Below, piece by piece: positions 50,784 to 59,013 of a DNA stretch of 64,000 bases. The position numbers were made by a program, and so were the translations under genes. Numbering within the stretch: the stretch's first letter is position 1; the number at the start of each line of letters is the position of its first letter. Origin of the DNA: Planctomycetaceae bacterium (lineage in GTDB: Bacteria > Planctomycetota > Planctomycetia > Planctomycetales > Planctomycetaceae); the NCBI GenBank assembly GCA_027489895.1, contig JAIXZD010000413.1, positions 1-64,000 on the forward strand, in the 5' to 3' direction. The notes under the pieces were generated by a model. That model worked only from the letters and a program-made list of their open reading frames with translations, did not search any database and had not been told where the DNA came from.

Positions 50784-51794
50784 GTGTCGACCGATTTCGA
50801 TGTCTACAAAGATTGGCTGGGCATCCCCGAGGGGCCGCGTCCACCCGATCATTACGCGCTGCTCCGCGTCGTCCAGTTCGAGGACGAGACCGACCGGATT
50901 CGCGGCAACTACAAGAAACTGAACGCCCACGTCCGCAAATATGCGACCGGCCAGTACTCGATCCGATCGCAGGAACTGCTCAACGAACTCGCCAAGGCGA
51001 TGCTCTGCCTGACCGACCTCGAGCGGAAACGCGAGTACGACCTCGGCATGGGTCGCGAGTTCGGCGAGGAACTGCCCGGGGGCCGTAAGCTCATGGAGAC
51101 GCTGCTCGTCGAGCAGAAGCACATCTCCCTGCCGCAACTGAAAGAGGCCAAAGAGTACGCCGACAAAGCGGGTCTCGACCTGCGCGATGCCGTCGTCCAG
51201 TTGAAAATGGTCGAACCGGCCATCGCCGCCCAGGCCCTCGCGGCCGAGCGCGGTCTGTCGTACGTCGATCTCGCCGACATGCTGCCCGACGACGACGTGC
51301 TCGACCAGGTGCAGAAACCAATCGTCAAACAGCACTCGATTCTGCCGCTCTTCATTGATGACGATGTGCTGCTCGTCGCCTCGGTCGACCTGATCGAGCC
51401 GAACGTCGAGGAAGAACTGCGGCTGATCTTCGGCACGAAAGTTCGCACCGTGCTCGCCGCCCCCCAGGCCATCAACCAGGGGATCGCCAAGTACTACGCT
51501 CCGGGCGTGCGCAACGAAGCGGTCGCCAAGGCCAAGGGCGGCAAGGCCTCGGCCAAAGCCCCCGCGAAAGGTTCCGCCAAACCCGCCCGGCCCACACGCG
51601 CCAGTTCCGCCGAAGAGAAAAAACAGAATAAGTCGATCGGGATCATCCTGATCTGCTGGAGCATTATCGGCACCTATCTGCTCGACAACTTCGTCGTCAC
51701 GCCCGGCGCGTTCTTCGACTTTTACACGTTTCTGATGGCTCTCGTGATCATTCCCTCCGTCAGCCTGTTCGCCTACTTCAACTACCTCAAATAG
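50784..51794 (+). CDS. J-domain-like, MshEN (GspE N-terminal) and membrane protein
   Basis: A 336-aa protein with a composite architecture. Residues about 8-75 are J-domain-like (FDVYKDWLGIPEGPRPPDHY, then SQELLNELAKAMLCLTDLER) but lack the HPD motif. Residues about 95-235 match the GspE/PulE N-terminal MshEN domain (KLMETLLVEQKHISLPQLKE; GLDLRDAVVQLKMVEPAIAA; EELRLIFGTKVRTVLAAPQA), a fold that can bind cyclic di-GMP. A Lys/Ala linker (KAKGGKASAKAPAKGSAKPA) then leads to two membrane helices (about 283-330). The GTG start has GGAG eight bases upstream; upstream frame sequence is not plausible. No ATPase domain is present. Likely a membrane-attached regulatory or adaptor protein, by inference. 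Confidence 0.75.
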   Translation: MSTDFDVYKDWLGIPEGPRPPDHYALLRVVQFEDETDRIRGNYKKLNAHVRKYATGQYSIRSQELLNELAKAMLCLTDLERKREYDLGMGREFGEELPGGRKLMETLLVEQKHISLPQLKEAKEYADKAGLDLRDAVVQLKMVEPAIAAQALAAERGLSYVDLADMLPDDDVLDQVQKPIVKQHSILPLFIDDDVLLVASVDLIEPNVEEELRLIFGTKVRTVLAAPQAINQGIAKYYAPGVRNEAVAKAKGGKASAKAPAKGSAKPARPTRASSAEEKKQNKSIGIILICWSIIGTYLLDNFVVTPGAFFDFYTFLMALVIIPSVSLFAYFNYLK

Positions 51795-51854
51795 CGGGAT
51801 CGCGTCGTGGCCTTGGAGATCGTCATGTTCTCCCAGGACATGCTCCGGTGAACA

Positions 51855-51877
51855 GTGGGATAGGCTTCCAGCCTGTC
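51855..51877 (+). repeat. REP-E single copy
   Basis: GTGGGATAGGCTTCC then AGCCTGTC, as in the right arm of the pair at 8240-8312. A weak, degenerate inverted partner lies around 51886-51913. Confidence 0.7.
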
Positions 51878-51947
51878 ATTTCCTCCCCGGAAATCTGGAC
51901 GCCCATCCCACACAACATCACAGCCTCTTCGGGCAGGAGCGCAAGGC

Positions 51948-53393
51948 ATGGAGCGAGTTCGCGCGGTGAGCCGGTGGGCCTCAGTCCTCGTGGGCACCTT
52001 GGTTGCAGGGTTGGCCTCTGACCCCCAGACCAGCCTCGCCGCCGAGCGCCTGCCGAATGTCGTGCTCGTCTACTGCGACGATCTCGCCTACGCCGATGTC
52101 GCCTGCTTTCGCGACGCCGGTGCGACCGGCGTCGCCACGCCGCATCTCGATCGCCTGGCGAAAGACGGGATCCGGTTTACCGATTTCTATGTCGCCCAAG
52201 CGGTCTGCTCGGCCTCTCGCACCGCGCTGCTGACAGGCTGTTACCCCAACCGCGTCGGCATTCAGGGGGCGCTCGGTCCCGCCTCCAAAATCGGCATTCA
52301 TGCCGAAGAAACAACGCTCGGTGAGCTCTTCCAATCTCGGGGCTATCAGACCGCCTGCTTCGGCAAGTGGCACCTCGGCCATCTCCCGCAATTCCTTCCC
52401 GAACAGAACGGGTTCCACCGCTACTACGGGCTGCCCTACTCGAACGACATGTGGCCCAAACACCCGGAAGTGGGAAAGTCCTTTCCCGCGCTGCCCCTGA
52501 TCGCAGGCAGCCAGACGATTGCCCTCAATCCCGATCAACGCCTTCTGACCACCACCTACACCACCAAAGCCTGCGACTTCATCCGCGAGCACAAAGCGCA
52601 GCCGTTCTTCGTCTACGTGCCGCACACCATGCCGCATGTCCCGCTGTTCGTTTCCCCGGAGGGGGAAGGCCAGTCGGGCGCGGGATTGTTCGGAGACGTC
52701 ATTCGCGAGATCGATGAATCGGTCGGCCGGATCGTGGCCACCCTCGAGGAACAGGGACTGACCAACCAGACGCTCGTGATCTTCTCCTCGGACAACGGCC
52801 CCTGGCTGTCGTACGGAGATCACGCCGGGTCGGCCGGTCCACTCCGCGAAGGCAAAGGCACCACGTGGGATGGTGGTGTCCGCGTTCCGTTTCTCGCGAA
52901 ATGGCCCGAAAAAATCCCTGCGGGAGCCACCTGCACCGAGCCCGCCATGACGATCGACCTCCTGCCGACCCTGGCAAAACTCATCGCCGCGGAGTTACCC
53001 AAACACAAGATCGACGGGCTGGATATCGGCCCTCTGCTCACGGGCGAACCCAACGCCTCCTCGCCCCACGACGCACTCTTCTTCTATTGGGGCGAAGGGC
53101 TCGAGGCCGTTCGCTCAGGCCCCTGGAAGCTCCACTTTCCGCACGACTACCGCACCCTCGCCGGCGTCCCAAAGGCCACAGGTGGAGTTCCCGCGAAGTA
53201 CAAGCAGGCCAAAACGCCTTTGGCCCTCTACAACCTGTCGACCGATCGCGGCGAAGCAAACGATCTCGCGGCCCAACATCCCGATATCGTCGCCAAGCTG
53301 ACACACCTCGCCCAGGCCATGCGAACCGACCTCGGCGACACCCTCACCAAAACCCCAGGCACCGGCCACCGCGAACCCGGCCGCGCTCCGTAG
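51948..53393 (+). CDS. Secreted type I sulfatase
   Basis: A 481-aa exported sulfatase that removes sulfate esters from carbohydrates. Signal peptide: about residues 8-30, cut near SLAAER. LPNVVLVYCDDLAYADVACF provides the first metal-binding acids. The modification site VCSASRTALLTG (Cys 87) is the C-x-A/P-S-R motif converted to formylglycine by a maturation enzyme. KWHLGHLPQFLPEQNGF and the C-terminal FSSDNGPWLSYGDHAGS motif complete the active site. Substrate class unknown; many planctomycetes use large sets of these against algal sulfated polysaccharides. AGGAG lies upstream of ATG 51948. The TAG stop comes from the GTAG head of REP-A. Confidence 0.93.
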   Translation: MERVRAVSRWASVLVGTLVAGLASDPQTSLAAERLPNVVLVYCDDLAYADVACFRDAGATGVATPHLDRLAKDGIRFTDFYVAQAVCSASRTALLTGCYPNRVGIQGALGPASKIGIHAEETTLGELFQSRGYQTACFGKWHLGHLPQFLPEQNGFHRYYGLPYSNDMWPKHPEVGKSFPALPLIAGSQTIALNPDQRLLTTTYTTKACDFIREHKAQPFFVYVPHTMPHVPLFVSPEGEGQSGAGLFGDVIREIDESVGRIVATLEEQGLTNQTLVIFSSDNGPWLSYGDHAGSAGPLREGKGTTWDGGVRVPFLAKWPEKIPAGATCTEPAMTIDLLPTLAKLIAAELPKHKIDGLDIGPLLTGEPNASSPHDALFFYWGEGLEAVRSGPWKLHFPHDYRTLAGVPKATGGVPAKYKQAKTPLALYNLSTDRGEANDLAAQHPDIVAKLTHLAQAMRTDLGDTLTKTPGTGHREPGRAP

Positions 53394-53420
53394 GGTGGGC
53401 ACTGCCCACCAATGCTCACC
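53390..53420 (+). repeat. REP-A single copy fused to the sulfatase stop codon
   Basis: GTAG, GGTGGGCACTGCCCACC and AATGCTCACC. GGATCGCCAACCGACG follows, as in the interior of the 42332 element. Confidence 0.85.
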
Positions 53421-53486
53421 AGCACAGTCCACCACACAACATTTGGATCGCCAACCGACGCGAACCGAACTCAACAGGGACAAAAA

Positions 53487-54251
53487 ATGTCAGGGACGAC
53501 GATTGGACTGATCCCCGCCCGGCTGGCCTCCACCCGCCTGCCCCGCAAGCTCTTGCTCGCCGACACCGGAAAGCCGCTCATCCAGCATGTCTGGGAGGCG
53601 GCCCGCCGGGCGACGCGCCTCTCCGAACTGGTGATCGCCACCGACAGCGACGAAATCGCCACCGTCTGTCGCGGGTTCGGTGCCCGCGCGGAACTGACCG
53701 GCGACCACCCCAGCGGCACCGATCGCATCGCCGAAGTGATCGCCCGCTCGTTCCCCACTGCGGAACTCGTCGTCAACATCCAGGGCGACGAACCGGAGAT
53801 CGACGCCAACGCGATCAACCAGCTCGTCGACCTCCTCGCAACGCGCCCCGAAGCCGACATGTCCACGCTCGCCACGACGATTCGCACCCCCGAGGCCCGC
53901 GATTCTCACGCCTGCGTCAAAGTCGTCTGTGACGAAACCGGACGGGCCCTCTACTTCAGCCGACACGCGATTCCTTTTTGTCGCGACCGGGACCTGGACG
54001 AGGTCCTGGCCGCCGAATCCCCCTGGCGGCAGCATCTGGGCGTCTACGCCTATCGACGTAAGTTCTTGCTGGAGCTGACGAAGCGTCCAACGTCACGGCT
54101 GGAACGGTTGGAGAAGCTGGAACAGTTGCGCGCACTGGAAGCGGGCGCCACGATTCTCGTCGGGCTGGTCGAGCACGCGGCGGTTGGCATCGACACCCCC
54201 GACGACTATGCTCGCTTCGTCGCCCGAGAGCGCTTGCGGGCTGGCAAGTAA
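53487..54251 (+). CDS. kdsB: 3-deoxy-manno-octulosonate cytidylyltransferase (KdsB)
   Basis: A 254-aa cytoplasmic enzyme that activates Kdo with CTP to CMP-Kdo for LPS core synthesis. [19 protein letters not shown] is the nucleotide-binding start, [12 protein letters not shown] and [20 protein letters not shown] carry the substrate and Mg-binding residues, and [20 protein letters not shown] is a conserved later motif. AGGGA precedes ATG 53487. It lies 77 bases upstream of pyrG on the same strand; the pyrG product supplies CTP, so cotranscription makes metabolic sense. kdsB, lpxD and lpxI together indicate that the cell makes LPS. Confidence 0.95.
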   Translation: MSGTTIGLIPARLASTRLPRKLLLADTGKPLIQHVWEAARRATRLSELVIATDSDEIATVCRGFGARAELTGDHPSGTDRIAEVIARSFPTAELVVNIQGDEPEIDANAINQLVDLLATRPEADMSTLATTIRTPEARDSHACVKVVCDETGRALYFSRHAIPFCRDRDLDEVLAAESPWRQHLGVYAYRRKFLLELTKRPTSRLERLEKLEQLRALEAGATILVGLVEHAAVGIDTPDDYARFVARERLRAGK

Positions 54252-54328
54252 ACGCCTTCGACGCGGATCGACTCGGGGAGAGGGTCGTCTCGCTTGGGCT
54301 TCGGGGGCGCACTCACCGCAGGATTGGC

Positions 54329-55963
54329 ATGGCCGCGCATCAGACGAAGCATATCTTTGTGACCGGGGGCGTCGTCAGCTCGCTGGGAAAAGGTCTCACC
54401 AGTGCGGCCATCGGCCTGCTCCTCGAAAAACGCGGCCTCCGCGTCCGGATGCAGAAGCTCGACCCCTACATCAACGTCGATCCGGGGACAATGAGCCCCT
54501 TCCAGCACGGCGAGGTCTACGTCCTCGATGATGGCGGCGAGACCGATCTCGACCTCGGCCACTACGAGCGGTTCACCAACTCGAAGCTGACCAAGGACTC
54601 CAACTTCACCACCGGGCGGATCTACAGCACGGTCATCGCCAAAGAGCGGAAGGGTGAGTATCTGGGGGAGACCGTCCAGGTCGTCCCTCACATCACCAAC
54701 GAAATCAAGGCGAACATCCGCAAGCTCGCCAGCCCCGACGTTGATGTGATCATCACCGAACTGGGCGGCACCGTGGGCGATATCGAAGGCCTGCCCTTCC
54801 TCGAAGCGATCCGCCAGATCCCGCTCGATGTCGGCCGCCAGAACTGCCTGTTCATTCACCTCACGCTCATTCCCTACCTCAAGGCGGCGGGTGAAGCCAA
54901 AACCAAGCCCACTCAGCACAGCGTGGGGCAGTTGCGGCAGATCGGTATCCAACCCGACATTCTCATCGTCCGGACGGAACGCGAGCTGGGCCGCGAGGCG
55001 ACCGACAAGATCGCGCTGTTCTGCAACGTCGAAAAAGACGCGGTCATCGAAGAGCCCGACAAGGAGTACTCGATCTACGAAGTGCCCCTCGGGCTGATGG
55101 ACCACAAGCTGGACCAGTTGATCGTCGACAAGCTCGGGCTGCGGGCCGACCCGATTGATATGTCGCAGTGGGCCGACCTGCTCCACAAGGTGAAGAACCC
55201 CAGCCACGAAGTGACGATCGCGGTCGTCGGCAAGTACATTCAGCACAAAGATGCGTACAAGTCGATCTACGAGGCGCTCGACCATGCCGGGATCGCGCAC
55301 AGCGCGCGGGTGCTCGTCAAACGGATCGAGGCGGAAGAGCTGGAGCGACAAGATGTCGATGTCGTTCTCGGGGGTGTCGATGGCATTCTCGTCCCCGGCG
55401 GCTTTGGCATGCGCGGGATCGAAGGCAAGATCGATGCGATCCGCTTCGCCCGCGAGAACGAGATTCCGTTCTTCGGCATCTGTCTGGGAATGCAGTGCGC
55501 GGTGATCGAGTTTGCCCGCTCGGTCGTCGGCCTGGCCGGTGCGAACTCCACCGAGTTCGATACGCACACGCACCACCCCGTCATTTGCATGCTGCAGGAA
55601 CAGAAGAAGATCGAAGAGAAGGGGGCCACGATGCGGCTGGGAGCACAGCCCTGTCGCCTGACGGGTGGCTCGCGGGCACGCGAGGTCTACAACACCGATC
55701 TGATTTCCGAGCGTCACCGGCACCGCTACGAGTTCAACCCCGTCTACCGCGAGGAGTTCGTCCGGAAGGGGTTCGAAGTCTCGGGCGTGAATCCCGACAA
55801 TGGCCTCGCGGAAATCATCGAGATTCCGAACCACCCCTGGTTCGTCGCGGTGCAGTTCCATCCCGAGTTCAAGTCGAAACCCCCGGCAGCCCACCCCCTC
55901 TTCTCCGGGTTCGTGCAAGCCGCCTGCAGCCGCCACCGCCAGCGCATGGAACTGACGGTGTAA
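54329..55963 (+). CDS. pyrG: CTP synthase
   Basis: A 544-aa two-domain enzyme making CTP from UTP, ATP and glutamine. The synthetase domain opens with [20 protein letters not shown] and contains [20 protein letters not shown] and [14 protein letters not shown]. The class I glutamine amidotransferase domain holds [16 protein letters not shown], the nucleophile Cys 385 in [17 protein letters not shown], and [11 protein letters not shown] with the His-Glu pair. Full length and complete. ATG 54329 has AGGA in front. It is followed by a REP-B hairpin that may end transcription. Confidence 0.97.
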   Translation: MAAHQTKHIFVTGGVVSSLGKGLTSAAIGLLLEKRGLRVRMQKLDPYINVDPGTMSPFQHGEVYVLDDGGETDLDLGHYERFTNSKLTKDSNFTTGRIYSTVIAKERKGEYLGETVQVVPHITNEIKANIRKLASPDVDVIITELGGTVGDIEGLPFLEAIRQIPLDVGRQNCLFIHLTLIPYLKAAGEAKTKPTQHSVGQLRQIGIQPDILIVRTERELGREATDKIALFCNVEKDAVIEEPDKEYSIYEVPLGLMDHKLDQLIVDKLGLRADPIDMSQWADLLHKVKNPSHEVTIAVVGKYIQHKDAYKSIYEALDHAGIAHSARVLVKRIEAEELERQDVDVVLGGVDGILVPGGFGMRGIEGKIDAIRFARENEIPFFGICLGMQCAVIEFARSVVGLAGANSTEFDTHTHHPVICMLQEQKKIEEKGATMRLGAQPCRLTGGSRAREVYNTDLISERHRHRYEFNPVYREEFVRKGFEVSGVNPDNGLAEIIEIPNHPWFVAVQFHPEFKSKPPAAHPLFSGFVQAACSRHRQRMELTV

Positions 55964-55982
55964 ACCCCGTCAAAACAGCCGA

Positions 55983-56011
55983 GGCGAGCCGACCCTGTCA
56001 GGGGTCGGTGG
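55983..56011 (+). repeat. REP-B single copy
   Basis: GGCGAGCCGACCCTGTC then AGGGGTCGGTGG, identical to the left arm at 2289. Confidence 0.85.
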
Positions 56012-56066
56012 AATCCTGCGATTCGTGGGGAACCGTCCATCAACCGATCCCTGTCCGTCAAAAGAA

Positions 56067-56117
56067 CAGGTCGGGCCTGCCCGACACCCTCACTTTTGCC
56101 TTTTGACTTTTGACTTG
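56067..56117 (+). repeat. REP-G core with heptads
   Basis: CAGGTCGGGCCTGCCCGAC at 56067, then ACTTTTGCC, TTTTGAC and TTTTGAC to 56117. The flanking outer ends of the full element are not evident. Confidence 0.75.
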
Positions 56118-56129
56118 CCTCCTCCCCCC

Positions 56130-56786
56130 ATGTTCGCAGTCATCTTCGACGTCGATGGCGTCCTCGTCGATTCCTACGACGCCCACTTCCGGAGTTGGCG
56201 GGACATGGCCCGCGAGGTCGGCCGCGAGTTGACGTCCGAGCAGTTCGCCACGACGTTCGGGCGGACCAGTCGCGAGATCATCGAACATCACTGGGGCCAG
56301 GGCGCGCTCTCGCCCGCCGAGATCAAGGCCTTCGATGACCGCAAAGAGGCGCTCTACCGCGACCTCGTCTGGAATGCCTTTCCCGCGATGGACGGGGCCC
56401 GCGAACTGATCGCCGCGCTCCACGCCGCAGGCATGCCGCTGGCGGTAGGCTCTTCGGGACCGCCCGAGAACGTCGCCCTGGCGATCGATCGACTGGAAGC
56501 CAACGCCTGCATTCAGGCCCGAGTCACCGGCCAGGACGTCACCCGCGGCAAGCCCGACCCGGAAGTGTTTCTGCTGGCCGCAAAGAAGTTAGGGGTCGCC
56601 CCCAGCGCCTGTGCCGTCATCGAAGACGCCCCGGCCGGAATCGCCGCCGCCAACGCCGCAGGCATGCTCAGCATCGCCCTGCAAAGCACCGGCCACACCC
56701 CGGAAGACGCCCGCGAAGCCGACCACGTCATCCACTCGCTCCGCGAACTCTCCCCCGCCCTCATCGCCCGGTGGATCAACCCGTAG
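56130..56786 (+). CDS. HAD-family phosphatase (beta-phosphoglucomutase-like)
   Basis: A 218-aa haloacid dehalogenase hydrolase. Motif I is FDVDGVLVDS (Asp nucleophile at residue 7, acid at 9). A helical C1 cap follows. Motif II is AVGSSGPPENV, motif III Lys in TRGKPDPEVFLLAAKKLG, and motif IV VIEDAPAGIAAANAAGM. This set is typical of subfamily IA phosphatases and phosphomutases such as beta-phosphoglucomutase or phosphoglycolate phosphatase; substrate not determinable. ATG 56130 begins directly at the fold. The TAG stop lies in the GTAG of REP-A. Not linked to pathway genes. Confidence 0.9.
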   Translation: MFAVIFDVDGVLVDSYDAHFRSWRDMAREVGRELTSEQFATTFGRTSREIIEHHWGQGALSPAEIKAFDDRKEALYRDLVWNAFPAMDGARELIAALHAAGMPLAVGSSGPPENVALAIDRLEANACIQARVTGQDVTRGKPDPEVFLLAAKKLGVAPSACAVIEDAPAGIAAANAAGMLSIALQSTGHTPEDAREADHVIHSLRELSPALIARWINP

Positions 56787-56813
56787 GGTGGGCACTGCCC
56801 ACCAGCGCTCACC
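56783..56813 (+). repeat. REP-A single copy fused to the HAD gene stop codon
   Basis: GTAG, GGTGGGCACTGCCCACC and AGCGCTCACC, followed by CTGGATCGCCCATTGG. Confidence 0.85.
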
Positions 56814-56937
56814 AACCCGGCCCACTAGAAATCATCTGGATCGCCCATTGGCGCGGCCAAAAGAACCGGCGGCAACATCTGTTGAAGCCGGGGGCAAAGC
56901 GTCTGGTGATCAAAAACGGGCGAGCCGGCAAAAGGAA

Positions 56938-56986
56938 CAGGTCGGGCACGCCCGACACCATCACTTTTGACTTTTGACTTTTGCCT
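56938..56986 (+). repeat. REP-G core with heptads
   Basis: CAGGTCGGGCACGCCCGAC, then ACTTTTGAC, TTTTGAC and TTTTGCC. The palindrome centre differs from the other copies (AC in place of CT) but the arms still pair. Confidence 0.75.
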
Positions 56987-57029
56987 TACTCCCCGCAAAC
57001 GCCCCCTGCCACCAATCGACGCCTTGAGC

Positions 57030-58235
57030 CTAAGCTCCATACTTCTCGAATCGACCGGCGTGCGCCATCGCCAGCGACATCAGGTACTTCGCCTCGAACT
57101 GCCCCAGCCCGCCCTGCAGGCAGGTCGATTCGCTGAATTCCGTGGCCGCATCGGTCCGGCAGGTGTCCGCCGCCAGCAGCACCGGTACCGGGTGCCAACT
57201 GTGCGACTTCATCTTGCTCGGCGTGCTGTGGTCGCCCGTCACGATCAGCACCGTCGGCCCCAGCTTGGTGATCTTGGGCATCGCGGCATCAAGCTGCTCG
57301 ATCCGTTCGACCTTGGCCGGGAAGTTGCCGTCTTCGCCCGTCGAGTCGGTGTACTTGTAGTGCAGGAAGAAGAAGTCGTAGTCGTTCCAGACTGCTTCCA
57401 GACGGGCACATTGGTCGTCCAGCGTCTGGCCGGCATCGAGCACGTTCATGCTGACGAGCCGGGCCAGGCCCCGGTACATCGGGTAGACGGCGATCGCCGC
57501 GGCCCGCAGTCCATACAACTCTTCAAACGTGGGAATCGAAGGCCGCTTGTCGATCCCGCGCATCGTGAAAAAGTTGGCCGGGGCATCGTTCTTCAGCACC
57601 TCGCGAGCCTGCGCGAGGAACGCCTTGGCGATCTCCGCCGTCTTCTGCGAGGCAGCGTCGCGGGCGACCGGGTCGAGCGGAGCCACGCCGGTCTTTTGCG
57701 GGTCGGTGTCTTCAACGTTCCCGCCCAAGCCTTCCCCACGGAAGACGACCACCAGGCGATACTCTTTCACCGGGCGAACGAACACCTCGACGCCCGGAAT
57801 CTTGATCTGGTCGAGCTTCGCGCACAGCTTGGCACCAATCTCGCTGGCGATCCGCCCCGCCCGGCGATCAGTGATGATCCCCGCCTCATTCAGCGTGCAG
57901 AAGTTGCCACGAATCGCGACATCGTTCGGGCCCAGGTCAAAGTCGATGCCCAGCGCTTCCAGCACCCCGCGGCCAATCTGAAACTGAAGCGGGTCATACC
58001 CGAACAACCCCAGATGGCCCGGCCCAGAACCCGGCGTGATGCCCGGCAGCACCGGCGTGCTCAGGCCCAGCACGCCATTTTTCGCCAGCGTATCGAGGTT
58101 CGGCGTCTTCGCGGATTCCAGTTCCGTCTTGCCACCCGGAGCAAGCGGCAGCCCCCCCAGACCATCCGCCACGCACAGCACGATCTTCGATTCATTCTTG
58201 ATCGCCAGTTTCTTCACCAGATCGTGCAAATCCAT
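57030..58235 (-). CDS. 2,3-bisphosphoglycerate-independent phosphoglycerate mutase (ApgM type)
   Basis: A 401-aa glycolytic enzyme interconverting 3- and 2-phosphoglycerate, of the archaeal-type cofactor-independent family related to alkaline phosphatase. IVLCVADGLGGLPL has a metal-binding Asp, ITPGSGPGHLGLFGYDP the phosphorylated Ser, and VLIVTGDHSTPSKMKSHSWH the second metal cluster (Asp-His ... His). RGNFCTLNEAGIITDRRAGR is a typical substrate loop. Length fits the family. ATG 58235 was chosen over an upstream extension that lacks conserved sequence. It is convergent with the HAD gene; only repeats lie between them. Confidence 0.92.
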   Translation of the reverse strand: MDLHDLVKKLAIKNESKIVLCVADGLGGLPLAPGGKTELESAKTPNLDTLAKNGVLGLSTPVLPGITPGSGPGHLGLFGYDPLQFQIGRGVLEALGIDFDLGPNDVAIRGNFCTLNEAGIITDRRAGRIASEIGAKLCAKLDQIKIPGVEVFVRPVKEYRLVVVFRGEGLGGNVEDTDPQKTGVAPLDPVARDAASQKTAEIAKAFLAQAREVLKNDAPANFFTMRGIDKRPSIPTFEELYGLRAAAIAVYPMYRGLARLVSMNVLDAGQTLDDQCARLEAVWNDYDFFFLHYKYTDSTGEDGNFPAKVERIEQLDAAMPKITKLGPTVLIVTGDHSTPSKMKSHSWHPVPVLLAADTCRTDAATEFSESTCLQGGLGQFEAKYLMSLAMAHAGRFEKYGA

Positions 58236-58377
58236 GAGATGCCGCTCTCTCTTCGCGAAAACCCGAATGTGATTCCAACGCGCCGCACTCTGCGCCGCGA
58301 ATCCGTATTCTCGGGTCCGGAACGAGGGCGTCAAGTTAGAGGGATCGCATCCGCTAATACCAAGGCGTCCCGGCCGC

Positions 58378-58391
58378 GGTGACCGGTCACC
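58378..58391. repeat. Perfect 14-bp palindrome after the thioesterase stop
   Basis: GGTGACCGGTCACC lies directly beside the stop codon of the thioesterase gene. No T-run follows. It could be a protein-binding site or a small hairpin. Confidence 0.4.
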
Positions 58392-58835
58392 TCACGCCAG
58401 GGGAAGACCTTCAATCGCCCGAATCTTCGCCCGCAGATCGTCCGGAATCCGCGTCGACTTCTGCGCCGCGTAGTCGAAGAACACCACCGTCGAATCCCCC
58501 TCGGCCACCAGCCCCTCCCGGCCTTCCACCGCAACCGCATGCGTCATCGTCAGGCTGCTGTTTCCCAGCCGCGTGATGCGTGCCCCCACGAGCGCCGTCG
58601 CCGGGTAACTCACCTGCTGCCGAAAGTCGCAGCGCACCGAGGCCAGGATCGGCCCCAGCTTCCGCTCGCGAAACAGTCGGGCAAAGTCGAGCCGTTCGCC
58701 ATACGCGACCCGGGCCGACTCGAACCAGCGGAAGTAAATGATGTTGTTGACATGGCCATACAGATCCTGCTCACCCCATTGAACGGGCAGCGCAATCACC
58801 ACCTTGTAATCAGCCAGCGCCGAATGCACGGTCAT
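58392..58835 (-). CDS. Acyl-CoA thioesterase, hotdog fold (4HBT family)
   Basis: A 147-aa hotdog-fold thioesterase. LPVQWGEQDLYGHVNNIIYF is the signature, with the Asp and HVNN residues of the 4-hydroxybenzoyl-CoA thioesterase/YbgC family. RWFESARVAYGERLDFARLF and RCDFRQQVSYPATALVGARI follow. It hydrolyses acyl-CoA or acyl-ACP thioesters; the acyl group is unknown. ATG 58835 matches family length. It points the same way as fabI and phosphoglycerate mutase; a REP-G element separates it from fabI. No tol-pal genes are adjacent, unlike many YbgC genes. Confidence 0.88.
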   Translation of the reverse strand: MTVHSALADYKVVIALPVQWGEQDLYGHVNNIIYFRWFESARVAYGERLDFARLFRERKLGPILASVRCDFRQQVSYPATALVGARITRLGNSSLTMTHAVAVEGREGLVAEGDSTVVFFDYAAQKSTRIPDDLRAKIRAIEGLPLA

Positions 58836-58875
58836 CACGTCTCGTCCCAAAAAACATGGCAGGCTTCACCAGGTA

Positions 58876-59013
58876 GTAGTCCGTCGACCAATCAATGTCA
58901 GGCAAAAAACAGGTCGGGCCTGCCCGACACCATCACTTTTGACTTTCGACTTTTGCCTTTTGACTTGCTCAGTGCTGACGCAGCCTGACATCGATCGACG
59001 GACGGAGCCCTAC
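58876..59013. repeat. REP-G full element fused to the fabI stop codon
   Basis: The left end is GTAGTCCGTCGACC ... AATGTCAGGC (58876-58903). The palindrome GTCGGGCCTGCCCGAC is at 58912-58927, and heptads TTTTGAC/TTTCGAC/TTTTGCC/TTTTGAC follow. The right end, read on the minus strand, is GTAGGGCTCCGTCCGTCG ... ATGTCAGGC. The minus-strand GTAG (59010-59013) contains the fabI stop. Confidence 0.8.

Noticed and set aside
54206-55936. 576-codon minus-strand frame opposite pyrG
   Set aside because: It mirrors the conserved CTP synthase sequence; no independent features.
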